Source of the DNA: Agrobacterium tumefaciens
Lineage (GTDB): Bacteria > Pseudomonadota > Alphaproteobacteria > Rhizobiales > Rhizobiaceae
Assembly: GCF_013318015.2 (NCBI RefSeq)
Contig: NZ_CP115841.1
Span: forward strand, 930,001 to 994,000
Length of the DNA: 64,000 bases
Reading direction: 5' to 3'
Every line of letters begins with the position of its first letter. Within the stretch, counting starts at the first letter, position 1. Below, one piece after another: positions 9,661 through 20,157 of this stretch. Position numbers and translations under genes: made by a program. The notes beneath the pieces are model-generated. The model was not told where the DNA came from, made no database searches, and saw nothing but the letters and a program-made list of their open reading frames with translations.

Positions 9661-11171
9661 TGACCGATTGGCCAATTCTTTCAACGGTCACCTTTCTGCC
9701 GCTCGTCGGCGTGGTGCTCTTGCTGCTGACCAATGAGAACGGCCCTTACGGTCGCCGCAACATTCTCAACGTCTCGCTGCTGACGACCGTTTTCACTTTC
9801 CTGGTTTCGCTGTTCGTCTGGATCGGCTTCGATAATTCGAACCCCGGTTTCCAGATGGTGGAAAAACACGCATGGTTCGGCAACATCGCCGCCTATCATC
9901 TGGGCGTCGACGGCATCTCCATGCTGTTCGTCATCCTCACCACCTTCCTCATGCCTTTCTGCGTGCTGGCAAGCTGGCAGTCGGTTGAAAAGCGCATCAA
10001 GGAATACATGATCGCCTTCCTGCTTCTGGAAGTCGTCATGATCGGCGTCTTCGTGGCGCTGGATACGGTTCTTTTCTACGTCTTCTTCGAAGCAACGCTG
10101 ATCCCGATGTTCATCATCATCGGCGTCTGGGGCGGCAAGGATCGCGTCTACGCATCCTACAAGTTCTTCCTTTACACGCTGCTTGGCTCGGTTCTGACCA
10201 TGCTCGCCATCATGGCGATGTACTGGCAGTCCGGCACAACAGACATGACCGAACTTCTGAAATACGGCTTCCCCGCTGGCATGCAGACCTGGCTGTGGCT
10301 TGCCTGTTTCGCCGCTTTTTCGGTCAAGATGCCGATGTGGCCTGTACACACCTGGCTGCCGGATGCGCACGTGCAGGCGCCGACCGCGGGTTCCGTCATT
10401 CTGGCAGGTGTCATGCTGAAGCTTGGCGGTTACGGTTTCATCCGTTTCTCGCTGTCGATGTTCCCCTTGGCGTCGGACTATTTCGCTCCCTTCGTCTTCA
10501 CGCTGTCGGTTCTCGCCATCATCTACACCTCGCTCGTGGCGATGATGCAGGACGACATCAAGAAGCTGATCGCCTATTCCTCCGTCGCCCACATGGGTTA
10601 CGTGACCATGGGCATCTTCGCAGCCAATGTGCAGGGCGTGCAGGGCGCAATCTTCCAGATGCTGTCGCACGGCATCGTGTCGGGCGCGCTCTTCCTCTGC
10701 GTCGGCGTCGTTTACGATCGGCTGCATACCCGTGAGATCTCGGCCTATGGCGGTCTCGTGAACAACATGCCGAAATATGCCGTCGCCTTCATGATCTTCA
10801 CCATGGCCAATGTCGGTCTGCCCGGCACTTCCGGCTTCGTTGGTGAATTCCTGACGCTGATCGGCGTATTCCGCGCCAACACGCTGGTCGCGCTGTTTGC
10901 GGCAACCGGCGTCATCCTCTCGGCCGCTTACGCGCTGTGGCTCTACCGCCGCGTGATTTTCGGTGCGCTTGAGAAGGAAAGCCTGAAATCGATGCTCGAT
11001 CTGTCGACCCGCGAAAAGGTCATCCTTTATCCGCTGGTTGCGCTGACGATCTTCTTCGGCGTCTACCCGGCTCCGGTTTTCGATGCGACAGCCGCTTCGG
11101 TCGATCTTCTGGTAAACAACTATACGGCTGCATTGCAGGCGGCGCAAAATGTTGCGCTTTCTATGAATTGA
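9660..11171 (+). CDS. nuoM: NADH-quinone oxidoreductase subunit M
   Basis: This is the second antiporter-like pump (ND4 type) of complex I. I use the ATG at 9660, overlapping the nuoL stop as TGATG, rather than the TTG one codon upstream. The protein has 503 residues and about 14 transmembrane helices. [11 protein letters not shown] holds the key channel Glu, and [20 protein letters not shown] is the broken-helix signature of the family. Spacing to nuoN is 18 bases. Confidence 0.98.
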   Translation: MTDWPILSTVTFLPLVGVVLLLLTNENGPYGRRNILNVSLLTTVFTFLVSLFVWIGFDNSNPGFQMVEKHAWFGNIAAYHLGVDGISMLFVILTTFLMPFCVLASWQSVEKRIKEYMIAFLLLEVVMIGVFVALDTVLFYVFFEATLIPMFIIIGVWGGKDRVYASYKFFLYTLLGSVLTMLAIMAMYWQSGTTDMTELLKYGFPAGMQTWLWLACFAAFSVKMPMWPVHTWLPDAHVQAPTAGSVILAGVMLKLGGYGFIRFSLSMFPLASDYFAPFVFTLSVLAIIYTSLVAMMQDDIKKLIAYSSVAHMGYVTMGIFAANVQGVQGAIFQMLSHGIVSGALFLCVGVVYDRLHTREISAYGGLVNNMPKYAVAFMIFTMANVGLPGTSGFVGEFLTLIGVFRANTLVALFAATGVILSAAYALWLYRRVIFGALEKESLKSMLDLSTREKVILYPLVALTIFFGVYPAPVFDATAASVDLLVNNYTAALQAAQNVALSMN

Positions 11172-11189
11172 CGACAGGACCCGTTGGAC

Positions 11190-12632
11190 ATGACCGCTGA
11201 AATTCTTTTTGCCAGTCTGCACATCGCGACGCCCGAGCTGATCCTTGCGGTCGGCGCGCTGGCGCTGCTCATGATTGGCGTCTTCTCGGGCGACAAGTCG
11301 ACAACGACGGTCACGGGCCTCTCCGTGGCCCTGCTGCTCGTCGTCGGTCTCTGGATCGTCTTTGCGCCCGCTTCGGGTGTGGCTTTCGGCGGCGTTTACG
11401 TCGCCGATGCCTTCGGCAACTTCATGAAGGTGCTGGCGCTGATCGGCTCGATCACCGCCATGATCCTTTCTGTCGGCCAGAGCCGTTTCGAGCCGGTCGG
11501 CCGGTTCGAATATCCGGTGCTTCTGGTTCTGGCGACGCTCGGCATCCTGCTGATGATTTCGGCCAACAACCTGATCTCGCTCTATATGGCGCTGGAGCTG
11601 CAGTCGCTTGCGCTCTACGTCGTCTGCGCAATCAACCGGGAAAGCCTGCGCTCCACCGAAGCGGGCCTGAAATATTTCGTTCTCGGTGCGCTCTCCTCGG
11701 GCATGCTGCTTTACGGCATGTCGCTGGTTTACGGCTTTACCGGCAATACCGGCTTTACCGAAATCGCCCAGGTTCTGACGGCAGAAACCCGTTCGCTCGG
11801 CCTCGTCTTCGGTCTGGTTTTTGTTCTCGCCGGTCTGGCATTCAAGATTTCCGCCGTGCCGTTCCACATGTGGACGCCGGATGTTTATGAGGGTGCGCCG
11901 ACACCGGTCACGGCCTTCCTGTCTGCCGCTCCCAAGATCGGCGCCATGGCGATCTTCGTTCGCATCGTTGTTGACGCTTTCCAGCCGGTCTTTGCCGACT
12001 GGCAGCAGATCGTCGTCTTCATCTCCATCGCTTCCATGCTGCTCGGCTCGTTCGCGGCAATCGGCCAGAAGAATATCAAGCGCCTGATGGCCTATTCTTC
12101 CATCGGTCACATGGGTTACGCGCTGGTTGGTCTTGCGGCGGGCACCGAGGCGGGTATCTCGGGCGTCATTCTTTACATGACCATCTACATGGTCATGACG
12201 CTCGGCACCTTCGCCTGCATTCTCTCCATGCGTCGCAAGGAAATCGGCAATGTCGAAAATGTCGAGGATCTGGCCGGGCTTTCGTCCACCAACCCCTTCA
12301 TGGCAGTTGTTCTGACGATCCTGATGTTCTCGCTTGCCGGCATTCCGCCGCTCGCCGGATTCTTCGGCAAGTACTACGTCTTCCTTGCTGCCATCGAAGC
12401 CAAACTCTATCCGCTTGCCGTCATCGGTGTGATCGGCTCGGTTGTCGGTGCGTATTATTATATCCGCGTCGTCAAGGTCATGTGGTTCGATGAAGCCAAG
12501 GGCAGCTTCGAGCGTCCAGCTGGCGAACTGAAAATCGTTTATGCGCTGTCTGGACTGTTCGTCGTCGCTTTCATCGTCTTCGGTGGTGCGCTCGGTAATG
12601 CAGTCACGGTTGCGGCAAAGACGTTCTTTTGA
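11190..12632 (+). CDS. nuoN: NADH-quinone oxidoreductase subunit N
   Basis: This is the third antiporter-like pump (ND2 type), with 480 residues from the ATG at 11190; a TTG two codons earlier is less likely. It has about 14 transmembrane helices. The family motif [20 protein letters not shown] is clear. Its stop codon lies 26 bases before the chosen birA start, so birA probably shares the transcript. Confidence 0.98.
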   Translation: MTAEILFASLHIATPELILAVGALALLMIGVFSGDKSTTTVTGLSVALLLVVGLWIVFAPASGVAFGGVYVADAFGNFMKVLALIGSITAMILSVGQSRFEPVGRFEYPVLLVLATLGILLMISANNLISLYMALELQSLALYVVCAINRESLRSTEAGLKYFVLGALSSGMLLYGMSLVYGFTGNTGFTEIAQVLTAETRSLGLVFGLVFVLAGLAFKISAVPFHMWTPDVYEGAPTPVTAFLSAAPKIGAMAIFVRIVVDAFQPVFADWQQIVVFISIASMLLGSFAAIGQKNIKRLMAYSSIGHMGYALVGLAAGTEAGISGVILYMTIYMVMTLGTFACILSMRRKEIGNVENVEDLAGLSSTNPFMAVVLTILMFSLAGIPPLAGFFGKYYVFLAAIEAKLYPLAVIGVIGSVVGAYYYIRVVKVMWFDEAKGSFERPAGELKIVYALSGLFVVAFIVFGGALGNAVTVAAKTFF

Positions 12633-12658
12633 GCAATACGCACAAGCATACGGGCCGG

Positions 12659-13399
12659 ATGTCCATCGATGACTTCCGGCACGAGGCGATGGCGGAAACG
12701 CCATCGACCAACATAGAATGTTTCGCCCGGGCAAGGGCAGGCGATGGCGGCAATCTGTGGATCACCGCCATCCGCCAGACTGGCGGGCGCGGTCGCCGCG
12801 GCCGGCCTTGGGTGTCTGAACCAGGCAATCTCTACGCTTCGCTTCTTCTCATCGATCCCGCGCCAATGGACCGCATCGGTTCATTGCCGCTTGCCTTTGC
12901 GCTCGCCGTCTACCGCGCCATTCGCGCTGTGTTACCGACCGGTGGCGAACCGCTAGAGATAAAATGGCCGAATGACGTGCTGATCGGGCGCCGGAAGACC
13001 TGCGGCATTCTGATGGAAGCCGAACTTCTGCCGGATGGACGCCGCGCCATCGTCATCGGCATCGGCATCAATATCGCCCACAAGCCTGAAAATCCGCTTT
13101 ATCCCGTCACCATGCTGTCCGAACACGGGGCGTCGTGCTCCCCCGACGAGCTGTTCGCGCATCTCTTCCGCGAGACAGCGGATGTGCTGCAAAGCTGGGA
13201 TGAGGGCAGGGGCGTTTCCGGTGTCATGGCCGGATGGCGGGCGGCTGCCTGCGGTATCGGCGAACATATCACCGTCAATTTTCCGGATCGCTCGATCGGC
13301 GGGCGTTTCGTTGGAATTGATGATAATGGTTATCTGCTGCTGGATGAGGATGAGGGCACAAGGCGCTCCATCGCCGCCGGCGACGTGTTTTTTGGATGA
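12659..13399 (+). CDS. birA: Biotin--[acetyl-CoA-carboxylase] ligase
   Basis: This enzyme activates biotin with ATP and attaches it to a lysine of biotin-dependent carboxylases, here most likely AccB (57134-57619). From the ATG at 12659 it has 246 residues; a TTG at 12629 overlapping the nuoN stop would add ten residues. The biotinyl-5'-AMP loop is visible as GGRGRRGRPW, followed by the LEIKWPNDVL motif. It lacks the N-terminal winged helix of E. coli BirA, so it is a monofunctional (class I) ligase and not a repressor. Its place after nuoN is common in alphaproteobacteria. Confidence 0.93.
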   Translation: MSIDDFRHEAMAETPSTNIECFARARAGDGGNLWITAIRQTGGRGRRGRPWVSEPGNLYASLLLIDPAPMDRIGSLPLAFALAVYRAIRAVLPTGGEPLEIKWPNDVLIGRRKTCGILMEAELLPDGRRAIVIGIGINIAHKPENPLYPVTMLSEHGASCSPDELFAHLFRETADVLQSWDEGRGVSGVMAGWRAAACGIGEHITVNFPDRSIGGRFVGIDDNGYLLLDEDEGTRRSIAAGDVFFG

Positions 13400-13606
13400 G
13401 GTGGACGGCGTGTCTTCAAAGACTCGCGCCGAACCTCTTCCCACAGGTTGGAGCTTTCCTGCTGCTCATGAAAAGCAGGGTGACAGACCGGCTCCGCATC
13501 GGCCCGGTCGATCAGATGATGTTTCAGGTCCGATGCTGTTAAACGGGCGGCTGGGCGCGGCATATTGCCGTCGCCAGCGCGCTCTCGTGAATGGATAAGA
13601 AGAACA

Positions 13607-15274
13607 ATGACTAAACAGGACGAACTGGTATTTCTGCCGCTTGGCGGCGTCGGCGAAATTGGCATGAATCTCGCGCTGTACGGCTACGGTCCGGAAAGCA
13701 AGCGCCAATGGATCATGGTGGATTGCGGCGTTACCTTTGCCGGTCTCGATCTGCCTGGTGTCGATCTGGTTCTGCCCGATATCAGCTGTATCGCCGAGCA
13801 GAAGAAGAACCTCAAAGGCATCATCATCACCCACGCCCATGAGGATCACTACGGCGCGCTGAACGATCTGTGGCCGGGCCTCAACGTGCCCGTCTATGCC
13901 TCGGGTTTCACCGCCGGCATGCTGGAGGCAAAGCGCGCCTACGAGGGCAGCCGTGCCGAAATTCCAATCACCCCGTTCAAGGCGGGTGATCGCATCAATG
14001 TCGGCCCGTTCGAAATCGAGGCCGTCGGCGTCAACCATTCGATCCCCGAGCCGATGTCGCTGGTCATCCGCACGCCGCTTGGCAATGTCATCCACACGGG
14101 CGACTGGAAGATTGACGAGGCGCCGTCTCTCGGTCCGTTGACGGATGAGGCGCGTTTCCGCGCCATTGGCGAGGAGGGCGTGCTGGCGTTGATGTGCGAC
14201 AGCACCAACTCGCTGCGCGACGGCGTATCGCCTTCGGAGCACGAAGTGTCTGAGGGGCTGCGCCAGATCATTGAAAATGCCGAGGGTCGCGTGGCCATCA
14301 CCACCTTCTCCTCCAATGTCGGCCGTATCCGCTCCATCGCGCAGGCTGCGGAAGCTGCCGGACGCGAAGTGCTGCTGCTCGGCTCGTCGCTGAAGCGCGT
14401 CGTCAACGTTTCGCAGGATCTCGGCATCATGGAAGGTATCAAGCCGTTCCTGGCTGAAGACGAATACGGCTATATTCCGCGCAACAAGGTGGTCGTCATT
14501 CTCACCGGTTCGCAGGGCGAGCCGCGGGCAGCCCTTGCCAAGCTTTCGCGCGATGAGATGCGTAATGTGGCGCTGGCTGCCGGTGATACGGTAGTATTTT
14601 CCTCGCGCGCCATTCCGGGTAACGAAAAGGCGATCATCGAGATCAAGAACGGCCTGATAGAGCAGGGCATCCATATCGTTACCGACAATGAGGCTTTGGT
14701 GCATGTCTCCGGCCATCCCCGCCGTAACGAACTTCTGAGGATGTACGAATGGACCAAGCCGCAAATCCTGGTGCCGGTGCATGGCGAGGCGGCGCATCTG
14801 GTCGCGCAGAAGGAACTGGCTGAACAGGCCGGCATTTCTCAGGTGCCGAAGGTTCGTAACGGCAACATTCTGCGTCTGGCGCCAGGTCCTGCGGAAGTTA
14901 TCAACGACGCACCGCACGGCCGCGTCTTCAAGGACGGCAACCTCATCGGTGACCTCGACGAGATGGGGATCAGCAACCGCCGCAAGCTTTCCTTCGCCGG
15001 CCATGTCTCCGTCAATGTGCTGCTGGACAGCCGCTACGACTTCCTCGGAGATCCCGATGTCGTACCTTTCGGCCTGCCGGAATTCGATGATGAGGGCGAG
15101 GACATGGAAGATACGCTCTATGACGCCGTACTCGGTGCCGTGGAAAGCATCCCCCGTGCCCGCCGCAAGGATCTTGCGCTGCTGCGCGAGTCAGTGCGCC
15201 GCGCCGTACGCGCCGCTGCCAATCAGGCATGGGGCAAGAAGCCGATCGTGACGGTTTTCGTCACCAAGGTCTGA
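13607..15274 (+). CDS. rnj: Ribonuclease J
   Basis: This is a metallo-beta-lactamase/beta-CASP nuclease with endo- and 5'-3' exonuclease activity in RNA maturation and decay. It has 555 residues from the ATG at 13607 (MTKQDELVFLPLGG), the usual start of the family. The zinc motif HAHEDH is at residues 76-81. Further metal-binding pieces are IHTGDWKID and the C-terminal VSGHPRRNEL. It lies 207 bases after birA; that interval holds no recognisable gene. In many relatives a pantothenate kinase gene sits here, but none is visible. It complements the RNase E and RNase R genes also in this window. Confidence 0.95.
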   Translation: MTKQDELVFLPLGGVGEIGMNLALYGYGPESKRQWIMVDCGVTFAGLDLPGVDLVLPDISCIAEQKKNLKGIIITHAHEDHYGALNDLWPGLNVPVYASGFTAGMLEAKRAYEGSRAEIPITPFKAGDRINVGPFEIEAVGVNHSIPEPMSLVIRTPLGNVIHTGDWKIDEAPSLGPLTDEARFRAIGEEGVLALMCDSTNSLRDGVSPSEHEVSEGLRQIIENAEGRVAITTFSSNVGRIRSIAQAAEAAGREVLLLGSSLKRVVNVSQDLGIMEGIKPFLAEDEYGYIPRNKVVVILTGSQGEPRAALAKLSRDEMRNVALAAGDTVVFSSRAIPGNEKAIIEIKNGLIEQGIHIVTDNEALVHVSGHPRRNELLRMYEWTKPQILVPVHGEAAHLVAQKELAEQAGISQVPKVRNGNILRLAPGPAEVINDAPHGRVFKDGNLIGDLDEMGISNRRKLSFAGHVSVNVLLDSRYDFLGDPDVVPFGLPEFDDEGEDMEDTLYDAVLGAVESIPRARRKDLALLRESVRRAVRAAANQAWGKKPIVTVFVTKV

Positions 15275-15309
15275 ACCGGAAAATCCCGGGTTTTCAAACC
15301 GTCACGCCC

Positions 15310-15339
15310 CGTCATGTCCGGACCATCTCGGACATGACG
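15310..15339. repeat. Perfect 11-bp palindrome after rnj (CGTCAT family)
   Basis: CGTCATGTCCG at 15310-15320 and CGGACATGACG at 15329-15339 are exact inverse complements around an 8-base loop. There is no T run, so it is not a classical terminator. A hairpin with the same outer arms (CGTCAT and ATGACG) lies after gatB at 52975-53005. Such short dispersed palindromes are common between rhizobial genes; that comparison is from general knowledge. Confidence 0.6.
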
Positions 15340-15458
15340 CAATCGCTGTCCGCGATCGTTCCTTCTCCTCTCTTGCAGCTTTTTACACATCTTGCAGGGA
15401 AGTGATTCCGGTTCGCGGATGAATGCGTTACAAGGGGCGCATCACGCAGGAGGACGTC

Positions 15459-15728
15459 ATGCCGCTTCTTTCGGTCTTCGCCATTTATTTCATCGTCTGG
15501 TGGACGGTGCTTTTCGTTGTGCTGCCGATTGGCCTTCGCACTCAGGAGGAAGACGGCGATGTGGCGATCGGCACGGTTGCAAGCGCCCCGTCAAGGTTCA
15601 GGGGCGGGCGCATCGTGTTGTGGACAACGCTGATATCGGCTTTGATCTGCGGGCTCTGGTACGGCGGAACCTGGTGGTTCGGTGTCAGCATGGACGACCT
15701 TCCGAGAATTATCCCGGTTTTCGACTGA
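15459..15728 (+). CDS. DUF1467 family membrane protein
   Basis: An 89-residue protein with two transmembrane helices (about residues 3-25 and 56-77). I chose the ATG at 15459 because AGGAGG lies seven bases upstream; an in-frame ATG at 15423 has no such site. FAIYFIVWWTVLFVVLPIG and a following acidic loop are typical of the DUF1467 family, which is found almost only in alphaproteobacteria and usually next to proS and rnj. The function is not known. Confidence 0.85.
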   Translation: MPLLSVFAIYFIVWWTVLFVVLPIGLRTQEEDGDVAIGTVASAPSRFRGGRIVLWTTLISALICGLWYGGTWWFGVSMDDLPRIIPVFD

Positions 15729-16414
15729 AGCACCTCACCCACGCCCTAGGATTAAGCGCGCCGCAGAATTTTGCAGCGTGGCGGGCTTCGTGATGCGATT
15801 TAAGGCAACATAAGCTGTGCTGCCGTTTTATGAATGGTCGCCACAAGATGCGCCAGTGCTGTCACATGGATGTCATATCAGTCGTGCACACACCATGAGC
15901 GTGTCTGGCGGGCAATTCGCTGTCACAATTTTACCGGAATAAGCATTCGGGGTTGTGAACTTCGCCGGAATCAAAAAAAAACAAGGCATTTCAGCCTTGT
16001 TTTTCAGGTTTCGCGTGATCTGTAACCGTTACCGGGGCAGCGACAAGCGCGCCTAAGATCGAATCCTCCCAAGACTGACCGCGAAAACGGCAAGAATTTA
16101 GACTTCCTGCCTCTTTTGTGAGCTAAAGTTAGCCCAATCACCCATGCTTGTCATCTCATTTTTTGCATATTTGTTACAGTCGGCAAAAAATTCCCTGTGG
16201 TGCAATTTGTCGCACCGGATCAAGAATAATATTCCGGCCAAAGCGTTTTGACGCGAATTAGCTATCGCGAAAATGCCACGAAATCGCCTAGGCAGGTCTT
16301 TGCATGGCGGGTTTTCTTCTTGGTCAGAAACAGCTATGTACGGCGCCAATATCCCTCTATTCGGGGCGATTCCCGCGCCTTTGCGTGTTGTTGCCCATAC
16401 CAATGGAAGTCGTC
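15729..16414. other. Noncoding interval upstream of proS
   Basis: These 686 bases hold no convincing gene. They contain a bidirectional terminator (15979-16005), an imperfect palindrome at 16118-16141 (GTGA-GCTAA-AG-TTAGC-CCAA-TCAC) and an AT-rich stretch around 16150-16240 that includes GAATAATATTC. The reading frame open from 16304 is only an unconserved extension of proS. The proS promoter is expected here, but I cannot place it with confidence. Confidence 0.6.
15979..16005. terminator. Bidirectional intrinsic terminator after the DUF1467 gene
   Basis: ACAAGGC-ATTTCA-GCCTTGT forms a seven-pair stem followed by TTTTT on the plus strand. On the minus strand it is followed by a run of T made by the A stretch at 15973-15981. 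It closes the rnj/DUF1467 unit. Confidence 0.8.
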
Positions 16415-17737
16415 ATGCGTCTCAGCCGTTATTTCATGCCCATCCTGAAGGAAAACCCCAAGGAAGCGGAGATTGTCTCCCATCGCCTTATGCTGCGTGC
16501 GGGCATGATCCGGCAGCAATCGGCTGGCATCTATTCCTGGCTACCGCTCGGCAAGCGCGTTCTGGACAAGGTCAACAGGATCATCCGCGAGGAGCAGGAT
16601 CGCTCGGGCGCGATCGAGCTTCTGATGCCGACGCTGCAGACGGCTGAGCTGTGGCAGGAGAGCGGCCGTTATGACGATTACGGCAAGGAAATGCTGCGCA
16701 TCAAGGACCGTCAGGACCGCCAGATGCTGTATGGCCCCACTAACGAGGAGATGATCACTGACATCTTCCGGTCCTATGTGAAATCCTACAAGAACCTGCC
16801 GCTGAACCTCTATCATATTCAGCTGAAGTTCCGCGACGAGGTGCGCCCCCGTTTCGGCACCATGCGCTCGCGCGAGTTTTTGATGAAGGATGCTTATTCC
16901 TTCGATCTGACCAAGGAAGACGCGATCCACTCCTATAACAAGATGTTCGTGGCTTACCTGCGCACCTTTGAGCGCCTTGGCCTGCGCGCCATTCCCATGC
17001 GTGCCGATACCGGCCCTATCGGCGGCAATCACAGCCACGAATTCATCATTCTGGCCGATACCGGCGAATCCGAAGTCTTCTGCCACAAGAGCTTCCTCGA
17101 CCGCGCCATCCCCGCCGACGATACCAACTTCGACGACGTCGCAGCCCTTCAAGGCGTTTTCGACGAATGGACGGCCGACTATGCTGCCACCTCGGAAATG
17201 CACGACGAATCTGCTTATGAGGCCATTCCCGATGGCGAGCGCCTTTCGGCGCGCGGCATCGAAGTCGGCCACATCTTCTATTTCGGCACCAAATATTCCG
17301 AGCCGATGGGCGCCAAGGTGCAGGGTGCTGATGGCAAGGAACACCCCGTTCACATGGGGTCCTACGGCATTGGCCCGACACGCCTTGTTCCCGCCATCAT
17401 TGAAGCATCGCATGACGAAAACGGAATCATCTGGCCGGCTTCGGTCGCTCCTTTCGATGTCGTGACTATCAACATGAAGGCAGGTGACGCAGCCTGTGAT
17501 GCGGCGTGCGAAAAGCTGTATTACTCGCTCTCCAATGCCGGCAAGGATGTTCTTTATGACGATACGGACGACCGCGCGGGCCAGAAGTTCGCGACTGCTG
17601 ACCTGATCGGCGTGCCGATGCAGATCATCGTCGGCCCACGTTCGGCAGCGAACGGTGAAGTCGAGGTGAAGGATCGCAAGACCGGCGACCGTGAAACCGT
17701 CACAATCGAAGCGGCAATGAACAGGGTGCTTGGCTAA
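16415..17737 (+). CDS. proS: Prolyl-tRNA synthetase (short alphaproteobacterial type)
   Basis: This class II aminoacyl-tRNA synthetase charges tRNA-Pro. I start at the ATG at 16415 ([15 protein letters not shown]), the conserved beginning, with GGAAG a few bases upstream. It has 440 residues, well short of the roughly 570-residue E. coli form, because the editing insertion domain is absent. The class II catalytic core is seen in [13 protein letters not shown] and in [21 protein letters not shown]; the C-terminal part is the anticodon-binding domain. The gene is separated from lolC by 122 bases. Confidence 0.96.
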   Translation: MRLSRYFMPILKENPKEAEIVSHRLMLRAGMIRQQSAGIYSWLPLGKRVLDKVNRIIREEQDRSGAIELLMPTLQTAELWQESGRYDDYGKEMLRIKDRQDRQMLYGPTNEEMITDIFRSYVKSYKNLPLNLYHIQLKFRDEVRPRFGTMRSREFLMKDAYSFDLTKEDAIHSYNKMFVAYLRTFERLGLRAIPMRADTGPIGGNHSHEFIILADTGESEVFCHKSFLDRAIPADDTNFDDVAALQGVFDEWTADYAATSEMHDESAYEAIPDGERLSARGIEVGHIFYFGTKYSEPMGAKVQGADGKEHPVHMGSYGIGPTRLVPAIIEASHDENGIIWPASVAPFDVVTINMKAGDAACDAACEKLYYSLSNAGKDVLYDDTDDRAGQKFATADLIGVPMQIIVGPRSAANGEVEVKDRKTGDRETVTIEAAMNRVLG

Positions 17738-17859
17738 GCGCGAAATGGTGAAAGTGACGAGCGGTTTTCGCCTGAAATCCGCTCCAGCTTTATGAGATCA
17801 AGATCAGGGGTCGGTTTTTTGTGAAAACCGGCCTTTCAAGTTCAGATCAGGGAGACGAC

Positions 17860-19167
17860 ATGGCAAAAGCCGAGGCTGACAAGGGTGCGGCTCCTTCCGC
17901 CCGGGAAAGGACCGCCCGGCCGTTTTCTGCTTTCGAGCGCATGGTGGCCTGGCGCTATCTGCGGTCGCGGCGCAAGGAAGCGTTCATTTCCGTCATCGCC
18001 GGCTTTTCCTTCGTCGGCATCATGCTGGGCGTCGCGACGCTTATCATCGTCATGGCTGTCATGAACGGTTTTCGCACCGAGCTGATTTCGCGAATTCTCG
18101 GCATCAACGGCCATATGATCGTCCAGCCGATCGACCAGCCCTTCAACAATTACGATGAGCTGGCGAAGAAGTTCTCCGCCATTCCGGGCGTGACGATGGC
18201 CCTGCCGCTGGTAGAGGGGCAGACATTGGCCTCCGGTCGCGGTGGCGCCGGCTCGGGTGCGCTCGTGCGCGGCGTTCGCCAGGACGATATCGACAAGATC
18301 AAGGAAGTCGCCACCAACGTCAAGACCGGCGATCTCGTCGGCTTCATGGCGGGCGACGGGGTTCTGGTTGGCTCAAGGCTTGCCGCACAGCTTGGCGTGA
18401 CGGCGGGCGACGATATCACCCTCATTTCGCCTGAAGGCGATGTGACGCCGATGGGTGTCAACCCCCGCGTCAAATCCTACAAGATTTCGGGCGTCTTCGA
18501 GATCGGCATGTCGGAATATGACGCGTCGATGATCTATATGCCGCTGTCCGAAGCCCAGCTTTATTTCAATGCCGAAGGCCTGGTGCAATCCATCGAGCTT
18601 TACGTCAGTCGCCCAGACAATGTCGACGGCATCCGCCCCCTGGTGGAGCAGGCAGCTGAACGGCAGATATATATCACCGACTGGAGACAGCGTAACCAGA
18701 CCTTCTTTTCCGCCCTGCAGGTGGAAAGAAACGTGATGTTCATGATACTGACGCTCATCGTTCTGGTAGCGGCGCTCAACATCATTTCCGGCCTCATCAT
18801 GCTGGTGAAGGACAAGGGCAGCGATATCGCCATTCTGCGCACCATGGGCGCCAGTTCCGGCGCCGTCATGCGTATCTTCTTCATGACGGGAGCTGCCATC
18901 GGCACGGTCGGCACATTCGCCGGTGTGGCACTCGGCGTCATCGTCTGCCTCAATGTGGAATCGATCCGGCAGTTCTTCTCCTGGGTATCAGGCACGGTGC
19001 TGTTTGATCCGCAGCTCTATTTCCTCAGCCAGCTTCCGGCCGAAATGGATATCAGCGAGACCATTACCGTCGTCATCATGGCGCTGACGCTTTCTTTCCT
19101 GGCAACCATCTTTCCGGCATGGCGGGCTTCCAAGCTCGATCCGGTGCAGGCCCTGCGTTACGAATAA
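17860..19167 (+). CDS. lolC: Lipoprotein-releasing ABC transporter permease (LolC/LolE family)
   Basis: This inner-membrane subunit extracts outer-membrane lipoproteins and hands them to LolA. From the ATG at 17860, preceded by AGGGAG, it has 435 residues; a GTG at 17821 is in frame but less supported. It has one helix near residues 45-70, a periplasmic domain of about 200 residues, and three C-terminal helices starting at about residues 290, 340 and 395. The MacB-like core and the start FERMVAWRYLRSRRKEAF are typical. Alphaproteobacteria often have one permease doing the work of both LolC and LolE. lolD follows after 15 bases. Confidence 0.93.
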   Translation: MAKAEADKGAAPSARERTARPFSAFERMVAWRYLRSRRKEAFISVIAGFSFVGIMLGVATLIIVMAVMNGFRTELISRILGINGHMIVQPIDQPFNNYDELAKKFSAIPGVTMALPLVEGQTLASGRGGAGSGALVRGVRQDDIDKIKEVATNVKTGDLVGFMAGDGVLVGSRLAAQLGVTAGDDITLISPEGDVTPMGVNPRVKSYKISGVFEIGMSEYDASMIYMPLSEAQLYFNAEGLVQSIELYVSRPDNVDGIRPLVEQAAERQIYITDWRQRNQTFFSALQVERNVMFMILTLIVLVAALNIISGLIMLVKDKGSDIAILRTMGASSGAVMRIFFMTGAAIGTVGTFAGVALGVIVCLNVESIRQFFSWVSGTVLFDPQLYFLSQLPAEMDISETITVVIMALTLSFLATIFPAWRASKLDPVQALRYE

Positions 19168-19182
19168 GGACCGCTTCACAAT

Positions 19183-19866
19183 ATGGCAAAAAAATCAGTG
19201 CTGCGGCTTACCGGCGTCGAGAGGACCTATGGTCAGGGCGAGACGTCGCTCTCCATTCTGCGCAAGGCCGATTTCGAGTTGAAGAGCGGTGAGATGGTGG
19301 CGCTTGTTGCCCCCTCGGGCACCGGCAAATCCACGCTGTTGCATCTCGCCGGGCTTCTCGAACATCCGGATGCTGGCGAGGTTTTCATCAATGACGCGCC
19401 CTGCAATGGTCTGCCGGATGAAAAGCGCACGGCGATCCGCCGCAGCGACATCGGTTTCGTCTACCAGTTCCATCATCTGCTGCCGGAGTTCACGGCGGTG
19501 GAGAACGTGATGATGCCGCAGCTCATCGCCGGTCTGACGCAGGGCGAGGCTCGCAAGCGTGCGAGCGCGCTACTCGATTACATGCGCGTCGGCCATCGCG
19601 GCGAACATCGCCCGGCTGAGCTTTCCGGCGGTGAACAGCAACGTGTGGCGATTGCGCGCGCCGTTGCCAACGCACCGCTCCTGCTTCTCGCCGACGAGCC
19701 GACCGGCAATCTCGATCCCGAGACCGCGCATTACGTGTTCGATGCGCTGGAGGCGCTGGTGCGCCAGTCCGGCCTTGCCGCACTGATCGCCACCCATAAT
19801 CACGAGCTCGCCAACCGCATGGACCGCCGCGTGACGCTTGCAGACGGCAAGATCGTAGACTTCTGA
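19183..19866 (+). CDS. lolD: Lipoprotein-releasing ABC transporter ATP-binding protein LolD
   Basis: This is the ATPase that powers the LolC permease encoded just upstream. It has 227 residues. Walker A is APSGTGKST at 43-51, the ABC signature LSGGEQQ begins at 147, and Walker B ends in the Asp171-Glu172 pair ([12 protein letters not shown]). This EPTGNLD ending is usual for the LolD/MacB/FtsE group. An intrinsic terminator lies 116 bases after the stop, closing the lolCD unit. Confidence 0.96.
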   Translation: MAKKSVLRLTGVERTYGQGETSLSILRKADFELKSGEMVALVAPSGTGKSTLLHLAGLLEHPDAGEVFINDAPCNGLPDEKRTAIRRSDIGFVYQFHHLLPEFTAVENVMMPQLIAGLTQGEARKRASALLDYMRVGHRGEHRPAELSGGEQQRVAIARAVANAPLLLLADEPTGNLDPETAHYVFDALEALVRQSGLAALIATHNHELANRMDRRVTLADGKIVDF

Positions 19867-19981
19867 TCGTGATGCAGTAAGGCGACCATAACGCCGCCTT
19901 TGAGATCTTTTCTGCGGCTGAGTCTGTCTACGTTCACGTTTCCCGCAAGGCCACTCGTCCTTCCACAATTGAATTTTCACG

Positions 19982-20014
19982 AACCCGGAGGTGTTTTTGC
20001 CTCCGGGTTTTTTT
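19982..20014 (+). terminator. Intrinsic terminator after lolD
   Basis: AACCCGGAGG and CCTCCGGGTT form a ten-pair stem around a T-rich loop, followed directly by a run of T to 20014. It separates lolCD transcription from the LexA-box promoter downstream. Confidence 0.9.
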
Positions 20015-20101
20015 GCTTTGGAGTCAGTGGCTTGCCATTCACGAAGGTGGAACCGCGGCCGATTCTGCCGCGTTAGCAAGGAGACTATCAATAAAAGCCT
20101 G

Positions 20102-20136
20102 TTGACAATCGAACAAAATGAGAACAAAGTTAGAAC
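20102..20136 (+). promoter_or_regulatory. Triple LexA (SOS) box with overlapping promoter
   Basis: GAAC occurs at 20111, 20122 and 20133, each copy separated by exactly seven bases. This makes two overlapping GAAC-N7-GAAC operators, the direct-repeat form recognised by LexA in Rhizobiaceae. A consensus -35 element TTGACA lies at 20102-20107, so LexA would cover the spacer and -10 region; the -10 (around CAAAGT, 20125-20130) is weak. Twenty-one bases after the last GAAC comes an ATG with an AAGGAG ribosome site. Confidence 0.85.
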
Positions 20137-20157
20137 ATAACGAGTAAGGAGAGACCA

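Noticed and set aside
9681..12734. A 1017-codon open frame on the minus strand under nuoM, nuoN and birA
   Set aside because: It is antisense to clearly conserved complex I genes; its composition (Asp/His/Arg/Glu-rich without domains) is the usual shadow of GC-rich membrane-protein codons.
13400..13606. Possible missing pantothenate kinase or small gene between birA and rnj
   Set aside because: Only a 24-codon frame (13467-13541) with no ribosome site is present; there is no trace of a kinase.
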